Assembly (NCBI RefSeq): GCF_003062295.1
Contig: NZ_PYCN01000003.1
Coordinates: forward strand, 186,001 to 250,000
Direction: 5' to 3'
Source: Bradyrhizobium algeriense
GTDB lineage: Bacteria; Pseudomonadota; Alphaproteobacteria; Rhizobiales; Xanthobacteraceae
Length of the DNA: 64,000 nucleotides
The notes below the pieces were generated by a model, which searched no databases, was not told the origin of the DNA, and saw nothing but the letters and a program-made list of their open reading frames with translations. The translations under genes were made by a program, and so were the position numbers. This document shows positions 9,928-18,952 of the stretch, one piece after another. The first letter of the stretch is position 1. Each line of letters begins with the position of its first letter.

Positions 9928-11748
9928 GTGAAAAACAACGACGACAAAACTACCACCAATGGCAAAGGCCGGAGGCTACGTTCCCTCGAATGGTTCGACA
10001 ACCCGCATAATCCGGGCATGACTGCGCTCTATCTCGAGCGCTACCTGAACTACGGCCTGACCCGAGAGGAATTGCAATCCGGCAAGCCGATCATCGGCAT
10101 CGCCCAGACCGGCAACGACCTGTCGCCATGCAATCGGCATCATCTCGAACTGGCGCACCGGGTGCGCGAAGGCATTCGCGCCGCCGGCGGCATCGCGATG
10201 GAATTCCCGATGCATCCGATCCAGGAAACCGGAAAGCGGCCGACCGCGGCGCTCGACCGCAACCTCGCCTATCTCGGCCTGGTTGAAATCCTGTTCGGCT
10301 ATCCGCTCGATGGCGTTGTACTGACCACCGGTTGCGACAAGACGACGCCGGCCTGCCTGATGGCAGCGGCGACTGTCAATCTGCCCGCGATCGTGCTTTC
10401 CGGTGGACCGATGCTGAACGGCTGGTTCAACGGTGAGCGCACCGGATCCGGCACCATCGTCTGGAAGCAGCGCGAACGGCTCGCCGCCGGCGAGATCGAC
10501 TACAACGAGTTCATCGAAATCGTGGCGTCCTCGGCCCCCTCGGTCGGCCACTGCAACACGATGGGCACCGCCTCGACCATGAACTCGCTCGCCGAAGCGC
10601 TCGGCATGTCGCTGCCGGGCTGCGCGGCGATCCCCGCGCCCTATCGCGAGCGCGGCCAGATCGCCTACGAGACGGGAAAACGGATCGTCGAAATGGTCTG
10701 GGAGGATCTCAAACCCTCCGACATCCTGACGCGCAAGGCGTTCGAGAATTGCATCGTGGTGAATTCGGCGATCGGCGGTTCGACCAATGCTCCGATCCAC
10801 ATCAACGCGCTGGCGCGGCACATCGGCGTCGAGCTCTCCATCGACGACTGGCAGAAGCATGGCCACGACATTCCGCTGCTGGTGAACATGCAGCCGGCCG
10901 GTTTCTATCTCGGCGAGGAATATCACCGCGCCGGCGGCGTGCCGGCGGTGGTACGCGAGCTGATGGCGCACAAGCGCATCCATGAAGACGCCGTGACGGT
11001 CAACGGCCGCACCATGGGCGAGAACTGCCGCGAGGCGGCCAAGCCCGACGGCGACGTGATCTGGAGCTACGACAAGCCGCTGGTGAAGGATGCGGGCTTC
11101 CTGGTGCTGCGCGGCAATTTGTTCGATTCCGCGATCATGAAGACCAGCGTGATCTCGAAGGAATTCCGCGACCGCTATTTGATCAATCCCAAAGACCCGA
11201 ATGCATTCGAAGGCCGCGCCATCGTTTTCGAGGGGCCGGAGGACTATCACGACCGGATCGACGATCCCTCGCTCAACATCGACGAGCACTGTGTGCTGTT
11301 CATCCGCGGCGCCGGGCCGATCGGCTATCCCGGCGGCGCCGAGGTGGTGAACATGCAGCCGCCGGCGGCGCTGATCAAACGCGGTATCCTGTCCCTGCCC
11401 TGCATCGGCGACGGAAGGCAGTCCGGTACCTCAGGCTCACCGTCGATCCTCAACGCCTCGCCGGAGGCCGCCGCCGATGGCGGGCTCGCGATCTTGCGGA
11501 CCGGCGACAAGGTTCGCATCGACCTCAACAAGGGCGACGCCAACATCCTGATCACGAGCGATGAATTGAAGAAGCGTCGCACCGAGTTGAAGGACAAGGG
11601 CGGCTTCCCCTACCCGGCCAACCAGACGCCGTGGCAGGAGCTCTATCGCTCGACCGTCGGCCAGCAGGCCACCGGCGCCTGCATGGAGCTCGCCACGCGC
11701 TATCAAAATATTGCGGGCACGGTCGGCGTGGCGCGGGATAATCATTAG
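9928..11748 (+). CDS. IlvD/Edd-family sugar-acid dehydratase (xylonate/arabinonate dehydratase type)
   Basis: A 606-residue dehydratase that should remove water from an aldonic acid to give a 2-keto-3-deoxy acid. The iron-sulfur ligands expected in this family are present as Cys68 (SPCNRHH), Cys136 (TTGCDKTTP) and Cys209 ([10 protein letters not shown]). The long conserved block [19 protein letters not shown] matches the xylonate dehydratase branch more than amino-acid-biosynthetic IlvD. The GTG at 9928 is chosen because GGAGG lies five bases before it; a GTG five codons upstream has no such site. It leads the plus-strand arm behind a predicted LacI operator. The preferred sugar acid (xylonate, arabinonate, fuconate) is not determined. 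Confidence 0.88.
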   Translation: MKNNDDKTTTNGKGRRLRSLEWFDNPHNPGMTALYLERYLNYGLTREELQSGKPIIGIAQTGNDLSPCNRHHLELAHRVREGIRAAGGIAMEFPMHPIQETGKRPTAALDRNLAYLGLVEILFGYPLDGVVLTTGCDKTTPACLMAAATVNLPAIVLSGGPMLNGWFNGERTGSGTIVWKQRERLAAGEIDYNEFIEIVASSAPSVGHCNTMGTASTMNSLAEALGMSLPGCAAIPAPYRERGQIAYETGKRIVEMVWEDLKPSDILTRKAFENCIVVNSAIGGSTNAPIHINALARHIGVELSIDDWQKHGHDIPLLVNMQPAGFYLGEEYHRAGGVPAVVRELMAHKRIHEDAVTVNGRTMGENCREAAKPDGDVIWSYDKPLVKDAGFLVLRGNLFDSAIMKTSVISKEFRDRYLINPKDPNAFEGRAIVFEGPEDYHDRIDDPSLNIDEHCVLFIRGAGPIGYPGGAEVVNMQPPAALIKRGILSLPCIGDGRQSGTSGSPSILNASPEAAADGGLAILRTGDKVRIDLNKGDANILITSDELKKRRTELKDKGGFPYPANQTPWQELYRSTVGQQATGACMELATRYQNIAGTVGVARDNH

Positions 11749-11757
11749 CTGATCGCC

Positions 11758-11873
11758 GTCATTGCGAGCGAAGCGACTTATCCGCCGTAGCTCAACGAAC
11801 GAAGGCGGAAGCAATCCACCTCTCCACGCGGGGGTAGATGGATTGCTTCGTCGCTTCGCTCCTCGCAATGACG
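11758..11873. repeat. Palindromic intergenic repeat, CATTGCGAG family, copy 1
   Basis: Starts GTCATTGCGAGCGAAGCGAC and ends with the complement CGCTTCGCTCCTCGCAATGAC, with GCAATCCA/TGGATTGC pairing inside, giving a long imperfect hairpin. A relative lies at 24924-25008. It separates the dehydratase from the first SDR gene within the same apparent operon. Confidence 0.8.
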
Positions 11874-11894
11874 AAAGGATAAGGAGAAGAAAAA

Positions 11895-12629
11895 ATGTCA
11901 GACCGCCTGAAGGGCAAGCGCGCCTTTGTCACCGCCGCCGCCGTCGGAATCGGCCGCGCCTGTGCCGTGGCTTTTGCGCGCGAAGGCGCAACGGTGTTCG
12001 CCACCGACATCGACGAGGCTAAGCTCGAAGCCCTCAAGGGCGAAGGAATCGCGGAAGTGGCCAGGCTCGATGCCCGCGACAGCGCAGCCGTCGCTGCCAT
12101 GGCCAAGCGCGCCGGCAACACCGACATCCTGCTCAATGCCGCCGGCTTCGTGCATCACGGCACTGTGCTGGATTGCTCCGACGAAGACTGGGATTTTTCG
12201 TTCGACCTCAACGTCAAGTCGATGCACCGCACGATCCGTGCGTTCCTGCCGGGCATGCTGGAACAAGGCCGCGGCGCTATCGTCAACATCTCCTCCGCCG
12301 CCGGCGTGTTCAAGGCTGCGCCGAATCGCTACGTCTACGGCGCGACCAAGGCCGCCGTCGCCGCGCTGACGCGTTCGGTTGCCGTCGATTTCGTCGGCAA
12401 GGGCGTGCGATGTAATTGCATCTGCCCTGGCACCATCGAGACGCCCTCGATGCTGGACCGCGCCGCCGCCGCAGGCCCCAACGGCCGCGAGATGTTCATC
12501 TCGCGGCAGCCGATGGGCCGGCTCGGCACGGCCGAGGAAATCGCTTCGCTTGCCGTCTATCTCGCCAGCGACGAAAGCGCGTTCACGACTGGCGTCGCGC
12601 ACGTCATCGACGGCGGCTGGACGCTGTAA
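11895..12629 (+). CDS. SDR-family oxidoreductase, 2-keto-3-deoxy-L-fuconate dehydrogenase-like
   Basis: A classical short-chain dehydrogenase, 244 residues. The NAD motif is the variant TAAAVGIGRA near residue 14 rather than TGxxxGIG. The catalytic Ser lies in NISSAAG and Tyr/Lys in YVYGATKAAV near residue 150. The stretch NRYVYGATKAAV and the later CNCICPGTIETPS resemble the subgroup containing bacterial 2-keto-3-deoxy-L-fuconate dehydrogenase and animal BDH2. Placed directly after a sugar-acid dehydratase, oxidation of its 2-keto-3-deoxy product is the natural reading, which would give a non-phosphorylated branch beside the kinase/aldolase branch. The exact substrate is inferred, not shown. 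Confidence 0.82.
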   Translation: MSDRLKGKRAFVTAAAVGIGRACAVAFAREGATVFATDIDEAKLEALKGEGIAEVARLDARDSAAVAAMAKRAGNTDILLNAAGFVHHGTVLDCSDEDWDFSFDLNVKSMHRTIRAFLPGMLEQGRGAIVNISSAAGVFKAAPNRYVYGATKAAVAALTRSVAVDFVGKGVRCNCICPGTIETPSMLDRAAAAGPNGREMFISRQPMGRLGTAEEIASLAVYLASDESAFTTGVAHVIDGGWTL

Positions 12630-12645
12630 CGCAGGAGAAATCCCC

Positions 12646-13392
12646 ATGAACAAGATCGACCTCAACGGCCGTTGCGCCGTCGTTACCGGCGGGGCGCAGG
12701 GTTTTGGCCGCGCGATCACCGAGCGCTTCGTCGCATCCGGCGCGAAGGTCGCGATCTGGGATCACGACCTGCCGTTTGCGGAAAAGACCGCCAGGGAAAT
12801 CGGCTCGGGCGGCTCGGCCTTCAAGGTCGACGTCTCCGACCTCGCCGCGGTCGAGAAGGCCCGCGACGAAACGTTGAAGGCGCTCGGCAAGATCGACATC
12901 CTCGTCAACAATGCCGGCATCGCCGGCATCAACAAGACGGTGTGGGAAACCGACCTTGAGGAATGGCGCAAGGTGCTGCGCATCAATCTCGACGGCCCTT
13001 TCATCTGCTGCAAGGCAGTGGTGCCGGCAATGATCGCGCAAAAATACGGCCGCATCGTCAACATCGCCTCGATCGCCGGCAAGGAAGGCAACCCCAACGC
13101 CGCACATTATTCGGCCTCGAAGGCCGGCCTGATCGCGCTGACCAAATCGCTCGGCAAGGAGCTCGCGCAGCACGACATCCTGGTCAACGCGGTGACACCC
13201 GCTGCGGCGAAAACCGCGATCTTCGACCAGCTGACGCAACAGCACATCGACTTCATGCTGTCGAAAATTCCGAAGGGCCGCTTCGTCCTCGTCGAAGAAC
13301 TCGCGGCGATGGTCGCATGGCTGGCGTCGGAAGATTGTGCGTTCTCGACGGGCGCGGTGTTCGACATTTCCGGCGGCCGGGCGACCTACTGA
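12646..13392 (+). CDS. SDR-family oxidoreductase (sugar or sugar-acid dehydrogenase)
   Basis: A second short-chain dehydrogenase, 248 residues, starting at MNKIDLNGR sixteen bases after the previous stop with an AGGAGAAA ribosome-binding site. The cofactor motif TGGAQGFGRAI (near residue 14), NNAGI (near 90), the catalytic Ser in NIASIAG and YSASKAG (Tyr/Lys near 155) are intact. General SDR names such as 3-oxoacyl-ACP reductase would be given by similarity, but its place as last gene of the dehydratase-SDR operon suggests oxidation of the starting aldose or an intermediate. It is distinct in sequence from its neighbour, so it is not a recent duplicate. Confidence 0.85.
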   Translation: MNKIDLNGRCAVVTGGAQGFGRAITERFVASGAKVAIWDHDLPFAEKTAREIGSGGSAFKVDVSDLAAVEKARDETLKALGKIDILVNNAGIAGINKTVWETDLEEWRKVLRINLDGPFICCKAVVPAMIAQKYGRIVNIASIAGKEGNPNAAHYSASKAGLIALTKSLGKELAQHDILVNAVTPAAAKTAIFDQLTQQHIDFMLSKIPKGRFVLVEELAAMVAWLASEDCAFSTGAVFDISGGRATY

Positions 13393-13438
13393 AATGGGTA
13401 CCATCCGGGCTACGGCGCTAGTCAATTGGCGCTCGTGA

Positions 13439-14332
13439 CTATGGCGTTGCCGGCGCAGGACGCCGGCCTGCGGTGGTCGCGATCCAGATGCCGGCGAAGA
13501 CCGTCACCATGCCGCCGACGAGATTCCAGCGGAGCGGTTCGTCCAGCAATGCCGCGCCCACGAGCGAGGCGGTGATCGGATTGACGGTGACCGAGATCGC
13601 GACGCGGGTCGGCGTTGTGCGCTCCAGCGCGAATGCCCACAAATAAAACGTCAGCGCGCTGCCGAAGGCACCGAGATAGAGGGCCGCCAGCCATTGCGGG
13701 ACCTCGAAAGCCGCAATGGGCGCAAAGCTGCCGCGCGAGTACGAGATCAGGACAAGGCATAAAGCCCCAACCCCCATGGACGCCGTCGTGAAGGGAATAG
13801 GCCCGGAGCGGGCGATGAATGGTTTGGACCAGATGCTGTAGAGCGCCATGCAGAGGGCTGCCGCGATCATCAGGAGATCGCCGCGCCAGGCTCCCGGCGG
13901 CGCGGAAGCAAGACCCGACAGAAGAGCCAGGGCAACTCCAAGCGTTGCGATCACGACACCGATCGATTTGCGCGCCGTAAGGGCCTCGCTGCCGAGCAGC
14001 GCCCCCACGACCATCGTCAGAAGCGGAAGCGTCGACAAGGCGAGCGCGCCACGTGCCGCCGTCGTGAAAATCAGAGACGCATTGAACAGGATCGGGAACA
14101 GGGCGAAGTACAGTACACCCAATCCGGCGACGCCCGACCAGTCGCGGCGCGGCGGCCACCGGCCGCCCTGCAGAAGCGCCGCCGGCAACAACAGCAGAAA
14201 CCCGATTCCGAACCGGAACGAACCGATCGCCAGCGGATCAATCGCATTCACCAGATAGCGGGTTGCCGCAACCGAAGTCCCGCCCAGACCGCTCGACAGG
14301 ACCGCCGCCAGCACGCCCCACGCCTCGTTCAT
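13439..14332 (-). CDS. EamA/DMT-family membrane transporter
   Basis: A ten-span exporter-like protein of 297 residues made of two EamA repeats. The first begins WGVLAAVLSSGLGGTSVAAT and contains GSFRFGIGFLLLLPAALL; the second begins GDLLMIAAALCMALYSIWSK. Proteins of this family export small metabolites such as amino acids, but specificity cannot be read here. The gene is divergent from a LysR gene with a 91-base shared gap, the usual arrangement for an exporter under a dedicated LysR regulator. It converges with the SDR operon. Confidence 0.9.
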   Translation of the reverse strand: MNEAWGVLAAVLSSGLGGTSVAATRYLVNAIDPLAIGSFRFGIGFLLLLPAALLQGGRWPPRRDWSGVAGLGVLYFALFPILFNASLIFTTAARGALALSTLPLLTMVVGALLGSEALTARKSIGVVIATLGVALALLSGLASAPPGAWRGDLLMIAAALCMALYSIWSKPFIARSGPIPFTTASMGVGALCLVLISYSRGSFAPIAAFEVPQWLAALYLGAFGSALTFYLWAFALERTTPTRVAISVTVNPITASLVGAALLDEPLRWNLVGGMVTVFAGIWIATTAGRRPAPATP

Positions 14333-14423
14333 GCATTTTCCCTTCCGGCACTTGCAGACAAGGTAGGGAAGGACTAGTAATCAAGAAATGGAATTTTCCT
14401 TATAGGAGAAATAACGTTTACTT

Positions 14424-15335
14424 ATGAGCGCGCCCCTCCTCGATCCGGATCTGTTGAAGGCTTTTGTGGCGGTGGCCGACAGCCGTTCCTTCACCCGCGC
14501 CGCGAGCCAGCTTAACCGGACCCAGTCAGCCGTAAGCATGCAGATCAAGCGCCTGGAGGAGCGCCTTGGCGTGGAGCTGTTCAACCGCACCAAGGCCAAT
14601 GTCGACTTGAGTTCCGCAGGCGAAGGGCTGCTCGGATACGCGCGGCGCATCCTGACGTTGAACGACGAGGCCGTCGGCAAGCTGCGGGAGCGCAAGATTG
14701 AAGGCGTCGTGCGCCTGGGTGTGATGGACGACTACGGCACCTTGATCGTCCCGCCCTTGCTGGCGAGCTTCGTCGCCTGTTATCCGCTGGTCCATGTTGA
14801 GATGGAGACAGGACTCACCTCTTCCATGCCCTCGCGCCTCGGCAATGCCTATGACCTCGTGATTGCGATGCACCCGGAGGGAAGTGGCGAGGGTGAATTC
14901 CTGCGGCGCGAACAGGCTGCATGGGCAACCGGCGCATTTCACCCCGTCGAGCAGCAGAACCCGCTGCCGCTTGCGCTTTATCCGCAAGGTTGCCTGTTCC
15001 GAAAATGGGCGATCGAGGCGCTCGATGCGGTCAAGCGACCGTGGCGGTTGGCTTTCGTCAGCCAAAGCCTGGCAGCCGTTGAGTCGGTTGCGGCGCAGGG
15101 ACTTGCGGTGACCGTCGTGAAGGCAGGTACATTTCCGCCGAAGCTGCGCCCCCTGTCGGAGCGCGACGGCATGCCGCGACTACCGGCTGCGGACATTTGC
15201 CTGCATCGCACCGCGAATCTGTCACGAGCGGGCGCGCTACTCGCGGATCACCTGCGCTCAACCATCTCAAACCATCTTGATGAAATCTCGGTGAGGCGCG
15301 CAACCCGCGACGCCATCCCGATCGCCTTCAACTGA
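14424..15335 (+). CDS. LysR-family transcriptional regulator
   Basis: A 303-residue regulator. The winged helix-turn-helix is in the first 60 residues (LLKAFVAVADSRSFTRAASQ then LNRTQSAVSMQIKRLEERLG), followed by the linker helix and a co-inducer domain. The C-terminal tail after about residue 280 (HLDEISVRRATRD) extends past the common end. The divergent gap toward the EamA transporter contains GGAATTTTCC within an AT-rich stretch at about 14390-14399, a plausible part of a LysR site. It probably activates the transporter gene and represses itself; the inducer is unknown. Confidence 0.9.
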   Translation: MSAPLLDPDLLKAFVAVADSRSFTRAASQLNRTQSAVSMQIKRLEERLGVELFNRTKANVDLSSAGEGLLGYARRILTLNDEAVGKLRERKIEGVVRLGVMDDYGTLIVPPLLASFVACYPLVHVEMETGLTSSMPSRLGNAYDLVIAMHPEGSGEGEFLRREQAAWATGAFHPVEQQNPLPLALYPQGCLFRKWAIEALDAVKRPWRLAFVSQSLAAVESVAAQGLAVTVVKAGTFPPKLRPLSERDGMPRLPAADICLHRTANLSRAGALLADHLRSTISNHLDEISVRRATRDAIPIAFN

Positions 15336-15345
15336 GCGAGACCAC

Positions 15346-16026
15346 GTGAATATTTCATTGTACGCCATCTCGGTCTGGGTGCTCCCGCTCCTCATCGCCA
15401 TTACGTTTCACGAGGCCGCGCACGCCTTTGTGGCGCACAAGCTCGGCGACAATACCGCCTGGCAGCTCGGCCGGGTCAGCTTCAATCCTTTCAAGCATAT
15501 CGATCCCTTCGGGACGGTGATTCTGCCGGGCGTGCTGCTGCTGGCGCACTCTCCGTTCCTGTTCGGCTACGCCAAGCCGGTCCCGGTGAATTTCCGGAAC
15601 CTTAACCATCCCCGACTCGACATGGTCTGGGTGGCGCTGGCCGGCCCAGCCACTAACATCATCCTGGCGACGATCGTGGCGTTCGCCTTCCATGCCCTGC
15701 CTTTGGTGCCGGCAGACGCCGCCAAATGGACGGCGGACAACCTCAAAAATGCTTTCCTGATCAATATCGTGCTGGCGATCTTCAACATGATGCCGATCCC
15801 GCCGCTGGACGGCGGCCGGGTCGCCGTCGGACTGCTGCCGCGGGTGCTGGCTTACCCGCTGTCGCGGCTGGAACCCTACGGGATGCTGATCCTGATCGGC
15901 CTTTTGATCCTGCTGCCCGTCATCGGCGCACAGCTCGGCCTAAATCTTGATGTTATTTCGGCGATACTGCGAACATTGACCGGTTATGTGATCAGCGCGC
16001 TTCTCTTCATCACCGGCAACGCTTAA
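15346..16026 (+). CDS. Site-2-protease family (M50) membrane metalloprotease
   Basis: A 226-residue integral membrane protein of the short M50 group lacking PDZ and CBS domains. The zinc motif HEAAH lies in the first membrane span (residues about 22-26) and the third ligand is in the NMMPIPPLDGGR motif near residue 150. Four to five hydrophobic spans are visible. Such proteins cleave membrane segments of regulators, but no candidate substrate is obvious nearby. The start is GTG, ten bases after the LysR stop, so the two may be cotranscribed. Confidence 0.9.
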   Translation: MNISLYAISVWVLPLLIAITFHEAAHAFVAHKLGDNTAWQLGRVSFNPFKHIDPFGTVILPGVLLLAHSPFLFGYAKPVPVNFRNLNHPRLDMVWVALAGPATNIILATIVAFAFHALPLVPADAAKWTADNLKNAFLINIVLAIFNMMPIPPLDGGRVAVGLLPRVLAYPLSRLEPYGMLILIGLLILLPVIGAQLGLNLDVISAILRTLTGYVISALLFITGNA

Positions 16027-16067
16027 GCTTCAGATAGAAATAGCATAGGGAAGAGCCGACCCGGGCC

Positions 16068-16499
16068 ATGGCGACAAAAGCTGCCGATATGTTGATTGCA
16101 CGACGCGCCGATACCCGTGCGAGGGCAGATTTTGCAACCTGGCTAATGATGGCCAAGCTCAACGGATTCTCCGCCCTGCCCGCTGAGGCGCAGAGCTTTC
16201 TGGAAGGCTACAGGCAGCTACTGGCGAGGATGACCGAGGCGGACGCATCCGAGGCCACCATCCAGCTCATATACAAGAGCTATTATGCCGAGATGGGCGG
16301 CTCCGGAACGCCACCTGAAATTCCCTCGCGCGCGAGCGAGCCGGTCACCGAAGCCGGCAACGTCACCGCGTTCCGACGGCCGCCCCCACGGCCCAAGGCT
16401 GCGGCATCCGGCCCGGCGACAAAACCAAGGCTTCCAGTGGCGCTGATCTTTGCGTGCCTCGCCGTGGTCTATGTCGGTATCCGCTATTACTGGCGCTGA
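16068..16499 (+). CDS. Uncharacterised small membrane-anchored protein
   Basis: A 143-residue protein that I do not recognise. The first 80 residues are mainly helical and charged (RRADTRARADFATWLMMAKL). A proline-rich linker around residues 110-120 (RRPPPRPKAAASGP) leads to a single C-terminal membrane span, LPVALIFACLAVVYVGIRYYW, that ends the protein. The layout predicts a tail-anchored protein with a cytoplasmic N-terminal domain. It lies 41 bases after the M50 protease gene on the same strand; a tail-anchored neighbour is an attractive but untested partner for an intramembrane protease. Confidence 0.65.
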   Translation: MATKAADMLIARRADTRARADFATWLMMAKLNGFSALPAEAQSFLEGYRQLLARMTEADASEATIQLIYKSYYAEMGGSGTPPEIPSRASEPVTEAGNVTAFRRPPPRPKAAASGPATKPRLPVALIFACLAVVYVGIRYYWR

Positions 16500-16571
16500 C
16501 GCGGGGCGTCTTCGCGCGCCGGCCGAATTGCAATACCATCGCTTCATGGCCACTCAGCGTAGGAAGGGCCG

Positions 16572-16697
16572 CTACGCGCATGCCTCCAATCGGATCTGCC
16601 GGCGATAACTCCCCGGTGACGCGCCGCGGTACTTGCGGAAGAAGCGATTGAAATAGGCCGGATCGCGGAAACCCAGACCGGACCACAGCATTATCCG
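16572..16697 (-). pseudogene. C-terminal remnant of an AraC-family regulator
   Basis: On the minus strand a frame ending at a TAG reads IMLWSGLGFRDPAYFNRFFR and continues KYRGASPGSYRRQIRLEACA. GFRDPAYFNRFFRKYRGASP is the second helix-turn-helix and C-terminal signature of AraC regulators. Only about 40 codons remain; no upstream AraC sequence or start is present, since the frame enters unrelated sequence before the tonB gene. It is a decayed fragment, left in the gap between the small membrane protein and tonB. Confidence 0.75.
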
Positions 16698-16736
16698 ATC
16701 TAGAACTTCGTCTCTGATTGAGTCGGAAGCGTAGTG

Positions 16737-17528
16737 TCAGCTCTTGGTCTTGACGCGGAAGATCACCGGCAGGGTGAAAGTCAGGCCTTCGTCGGCGATG
16801 ACAGGCGGAGGCATCGGCACCGGATCGGAGCGCCGCACCATCGCCAGCGCGGCCTCGTCGAAGGCCGTATCGCCCGAGCCCTTTTCGATATCGGTCGAAA
16901 GCACGTGGCCCATGCGGTCGAGCGTGAAGCGAATCTGGATCTCGGCGGATTTTTGCTGCCGTTCCTTCGGGTACCGCTTGTGCTTGTCGAGATGCGCGAC
17001 CAGCTCCTTCTGCCAGGTCGCGCGTGCACGCCGTGCGCTCTCGCCGGTGCCGATCACCGGCGCGACAGAACGCTGTCCTTCCGGCATTTCCTCTGAACTC
17101 GGAGTTGCGGTGGCTTCGGAAGCGATCGACTCGGTGGAGGCTTGGGTCTGCACCGCCGCGATCTTCGGGTCGTCCTCTTTCGGTTTCTTGGATTCGGTCT
17201 CCGTCACCACCCGGTCGGCCTCTTCGGGCTCGGTCGGCTTGTCCTGCGGCAGATCGGTCTCTTTCACTTCCGCCTTCTGCTCGGCGAGCTGGGGCGATGC
17301 CGCGGAAGCATCGGTATCCGGCCCTGGCGGCAAGTCAGTCACTTCGCGGCGTACGGCGGCCATTTCCAGCCCGATCTCGATCGCCGTCGCGCCCAGGGCG
17401 TCATCGGCTTCTTCGGTCTGCAAATGCGCGATCGCCAGCGCCGCGCCGCCGATATGAAGCGCGAGCGCGATCACCGCGGCGAAAATCCAGAGCCGCCGGG
17501 AGGGCTTTTGCTCGTCGAGGCCGGTCAA
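16737..17528 (-). CDS. tonB: TonB-family energy transducer
   Basis: A 263-residue TonB protein linking the inner-membrane proton-motive complex to outer-membrane receptors. The N-terminal anchor is WIFAAVIALALHIGGAALAI (residues about 14-33), with the functionally important His in the span. Next comes a long acidic, Glu/Pro/Lys-rich periplasmic spacer (about 60-165), then the C-terminal TonB fold with KRYPKERQQKSAEIQIRF and GDTAFDEAALAMVRRSDPVP. Its start overlaps the exbD stop by four bases. It is the last gene of the piuC-like/exbB/exbD/tonB run. Confidence 0.92.
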   Translation of the reverse strand: MTGLDEQKPSRRLWIFAAVIALALHIGGAALAIAHLQTEEADDALGATAIEIGLEMAAVRREVTDLPPGPDTDASAASPQLAEQKAEVKETDLPQDKPTEPEEADRVVTETESKKPKEDDPKIAAVQTQASTESIASEATATPSSEEMPEGQRSVAPVIGTGESARRARATWQKELVAHLDKHKRYPKERQQKSAEIQIRFTLDRMGHVLSTDIEKGSGDTAFDEAALAMVRRSDPVPMPPPVIADEGLTFTLPVIFRVKTKS

Positions 17529-17995
17529 GGCTTTGCCGGCGCCGCCGCTTGCGACGCCGCTCCATCTGGAACGCCTTCAAGCGCGACCAGCTTGAGCTTG
17601 GAATAGCCGCCGGCGCGCAGGATTTCGAGAACGTCCATCAACTCGCCATAGGGCACCGCGCGATCGGCGCGCAGGAAGACGTGGCGCTCCTTGCTGGCGT
17701 CCGGCATCGCATCGAGCGAGCGCACCAGATCGACGCGCTTGACCATGTTCTCACCGATCGCAACCGAGAGATCCGGCTTAATGCTCACATAAGTCGGCTT
17801 GTCCGGCTTCTTCTGCGGCGTCGCGGTTGACGTCGGCAGATCGATCGGCAGGTCGACGGTCGACAGCGGCGCCGCGACCATGAAGATGATCAGGAGAACG
17901 AGAATGACGTCGATGAACGGCGTGACATTGATCTCATGCGATTCCGCGAAATCGCTGTCGTCATCGTGGTCGTGTTCTGCAATCGAGGCGCCCAT
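17525..17995 (-). CDS. exbD: TonB-system energiser protein ExbD
   Basis: A 156-residue single-span protein of the ExbB-ExbD-TonB complex. The span is VTPFIDVILVLLIIFMVAAP (residues about 25-44) and contains the essential Asp. The remainder is the periplasmic ExbD fold with RADRAVPYGELMDVLEILR. The four-base overlap with tonB and a three-base gap from exbB show a tightly packed operon. The His-rich N-terminus (AEHDHDDDSDF) is a small local peculiarity. Confidence 0.94.
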   Translation of the reverse strand: MGASIAEHDHDDDSDFAESHEINVTPFIDVILVLLIIFMVAAPLSTVDLPIDLPTSTATPQKKPDKPTYVSIKPDLSVAIGENMVKRVDLVRSLDAMPDASKERHVFLRADRAVPYGELMDVLEILRAGGYSKLKLVALEGVPDGAASQAAAPAKP

Positions 17996-17998
17996 CGC

Positions 17999-18952
17999 CT
18001 ACTCCGCCGCCGTGCGCGAATGCGAGCCGCTGACATGGGTGCGATCGAGATCGCGCGACAACAGCCGCCCCGCTGCGCCTGACGCACGGCTGACCAGTTC
18101 CATGTAGCCCTTGGTCACGCGCGAAAAGTGATTGTAGATGATGACGGCGGGGATCGCAGCGACCAGGCCGATCGCGGTGGCGAGCAGCGCCTCGGCGATG
18201 CCGGGCGCCACCACGGCAAGATTCGTGGTCTGCGATTTCGAAATGCCGATGAAGCTGTTCATGATGCCCCAGACGGTGCCGAACAGTCCGACGAAGGGCG
18301 ACGTTGCGCCGATGGTTGCCAGAAGGCCCATGCCGAGCCGGATCCGCCGTGCCTCGGCGCGCACGATTTCGCCAAAGCTCGACGCGGCACGTTCCTTGAT
18401 GCCGGCATCACTGGAGATGCCAGCCGATAGCCGCGCCTCGCGCATCGCGGCCGCGAGGAACGACGCCAGCACGCTACCCTTGGAGCCCAGCGCGAATTGC
18501 GCTTCTGATAGCGACCGCGCGTCGGCGATCTTGGCCAGCGCCGAGCGCACCTTGCGCTGAACGACCGACAGCTCGATCATCTTGGCGATGAAGATGGTCC
18601 AGGTCACCAGCGACGCAAAGGCGAGGCCGATCATGACCGCCTTGACCACCACGTCGGCCGACTTGAACATCGTCCACGGCGACAATTCCTTGAGTTCTGC
18701 AACTGCCGCCTTCAGCAATTTGCCCTCGCGCTCCGCCGGCGTGGCGGCCGCGTCCGAAGGTGCGGCCGGTGCAGCCGCCTGGGGCAGCGCGGCCGGAGGC
18801 GGCGATACCGCGGGCGCCTGCTGGGCCACAGGTGCTGACGGCGCCGCAGGGGTCGTGCCCTGCTGGGCCGACGACGGCCCCGCCAGCGATAGCATCGCCA
18901 GCGCAGAGATCACTGCAATTGTCATCGCGCGAGAAAGAGACATGTTCTTCAT
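17999..18952 (-). CDS. exbB: TonB-system energiser protein ExbB
   Basis: A 317-residue MotA/TolQ/ExbB-family proton channel. It has an N-terminal signal sequence ([20 protein letters not shown]) and a low-complexity Ala/Pro region to about residue 80, as in the long alphaproteobacterial ExbB type. Three membrane spans follow, including [20 protein letters not shown] and [20 protein letters not shown]. The conserved loop [14 protein letters not shown] and the last span with [17 protein letters not shown] are intact. Its ATG overlaps the stop of the upstream dioxygenase by four bases. Confidence 0.94.
   Translation of the reverse strand: MKNMSLSRAMTIAVISALAMLSLAGPSSAQQGTTPAAPSAPVAQQAPAVSPPPAALPQAAAPAAPSDAAATPAEREGKLLKAAVAELKELSPWTMFKSADVVVKAVMIGLAFASLVTWTIFIAKMIELSVVQRKVRSALAKIADARSLSEAQFALGSKGSVLASFLAAAMREARLSAGISSDAGIKERAASSFGEIVRAEARRIRLGMGLLATIGATSPFVGLFGTVWGIMNSFIGISKSQTTNLAVVAPGIAEALLATAIGLVAAIPAVIIYNHFSRVTKGYMELVSRASGAAGRLLSRDLDRTHVSGSHSRTAAE

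Noticed and set aside
9976..11289. A 437-codon frame opposite the dehydratase
   Set aside because: The plus strand codes for an IlvD/Edd enzyme with all three cysteine ligands; the antisense frame is a compositional shadow.
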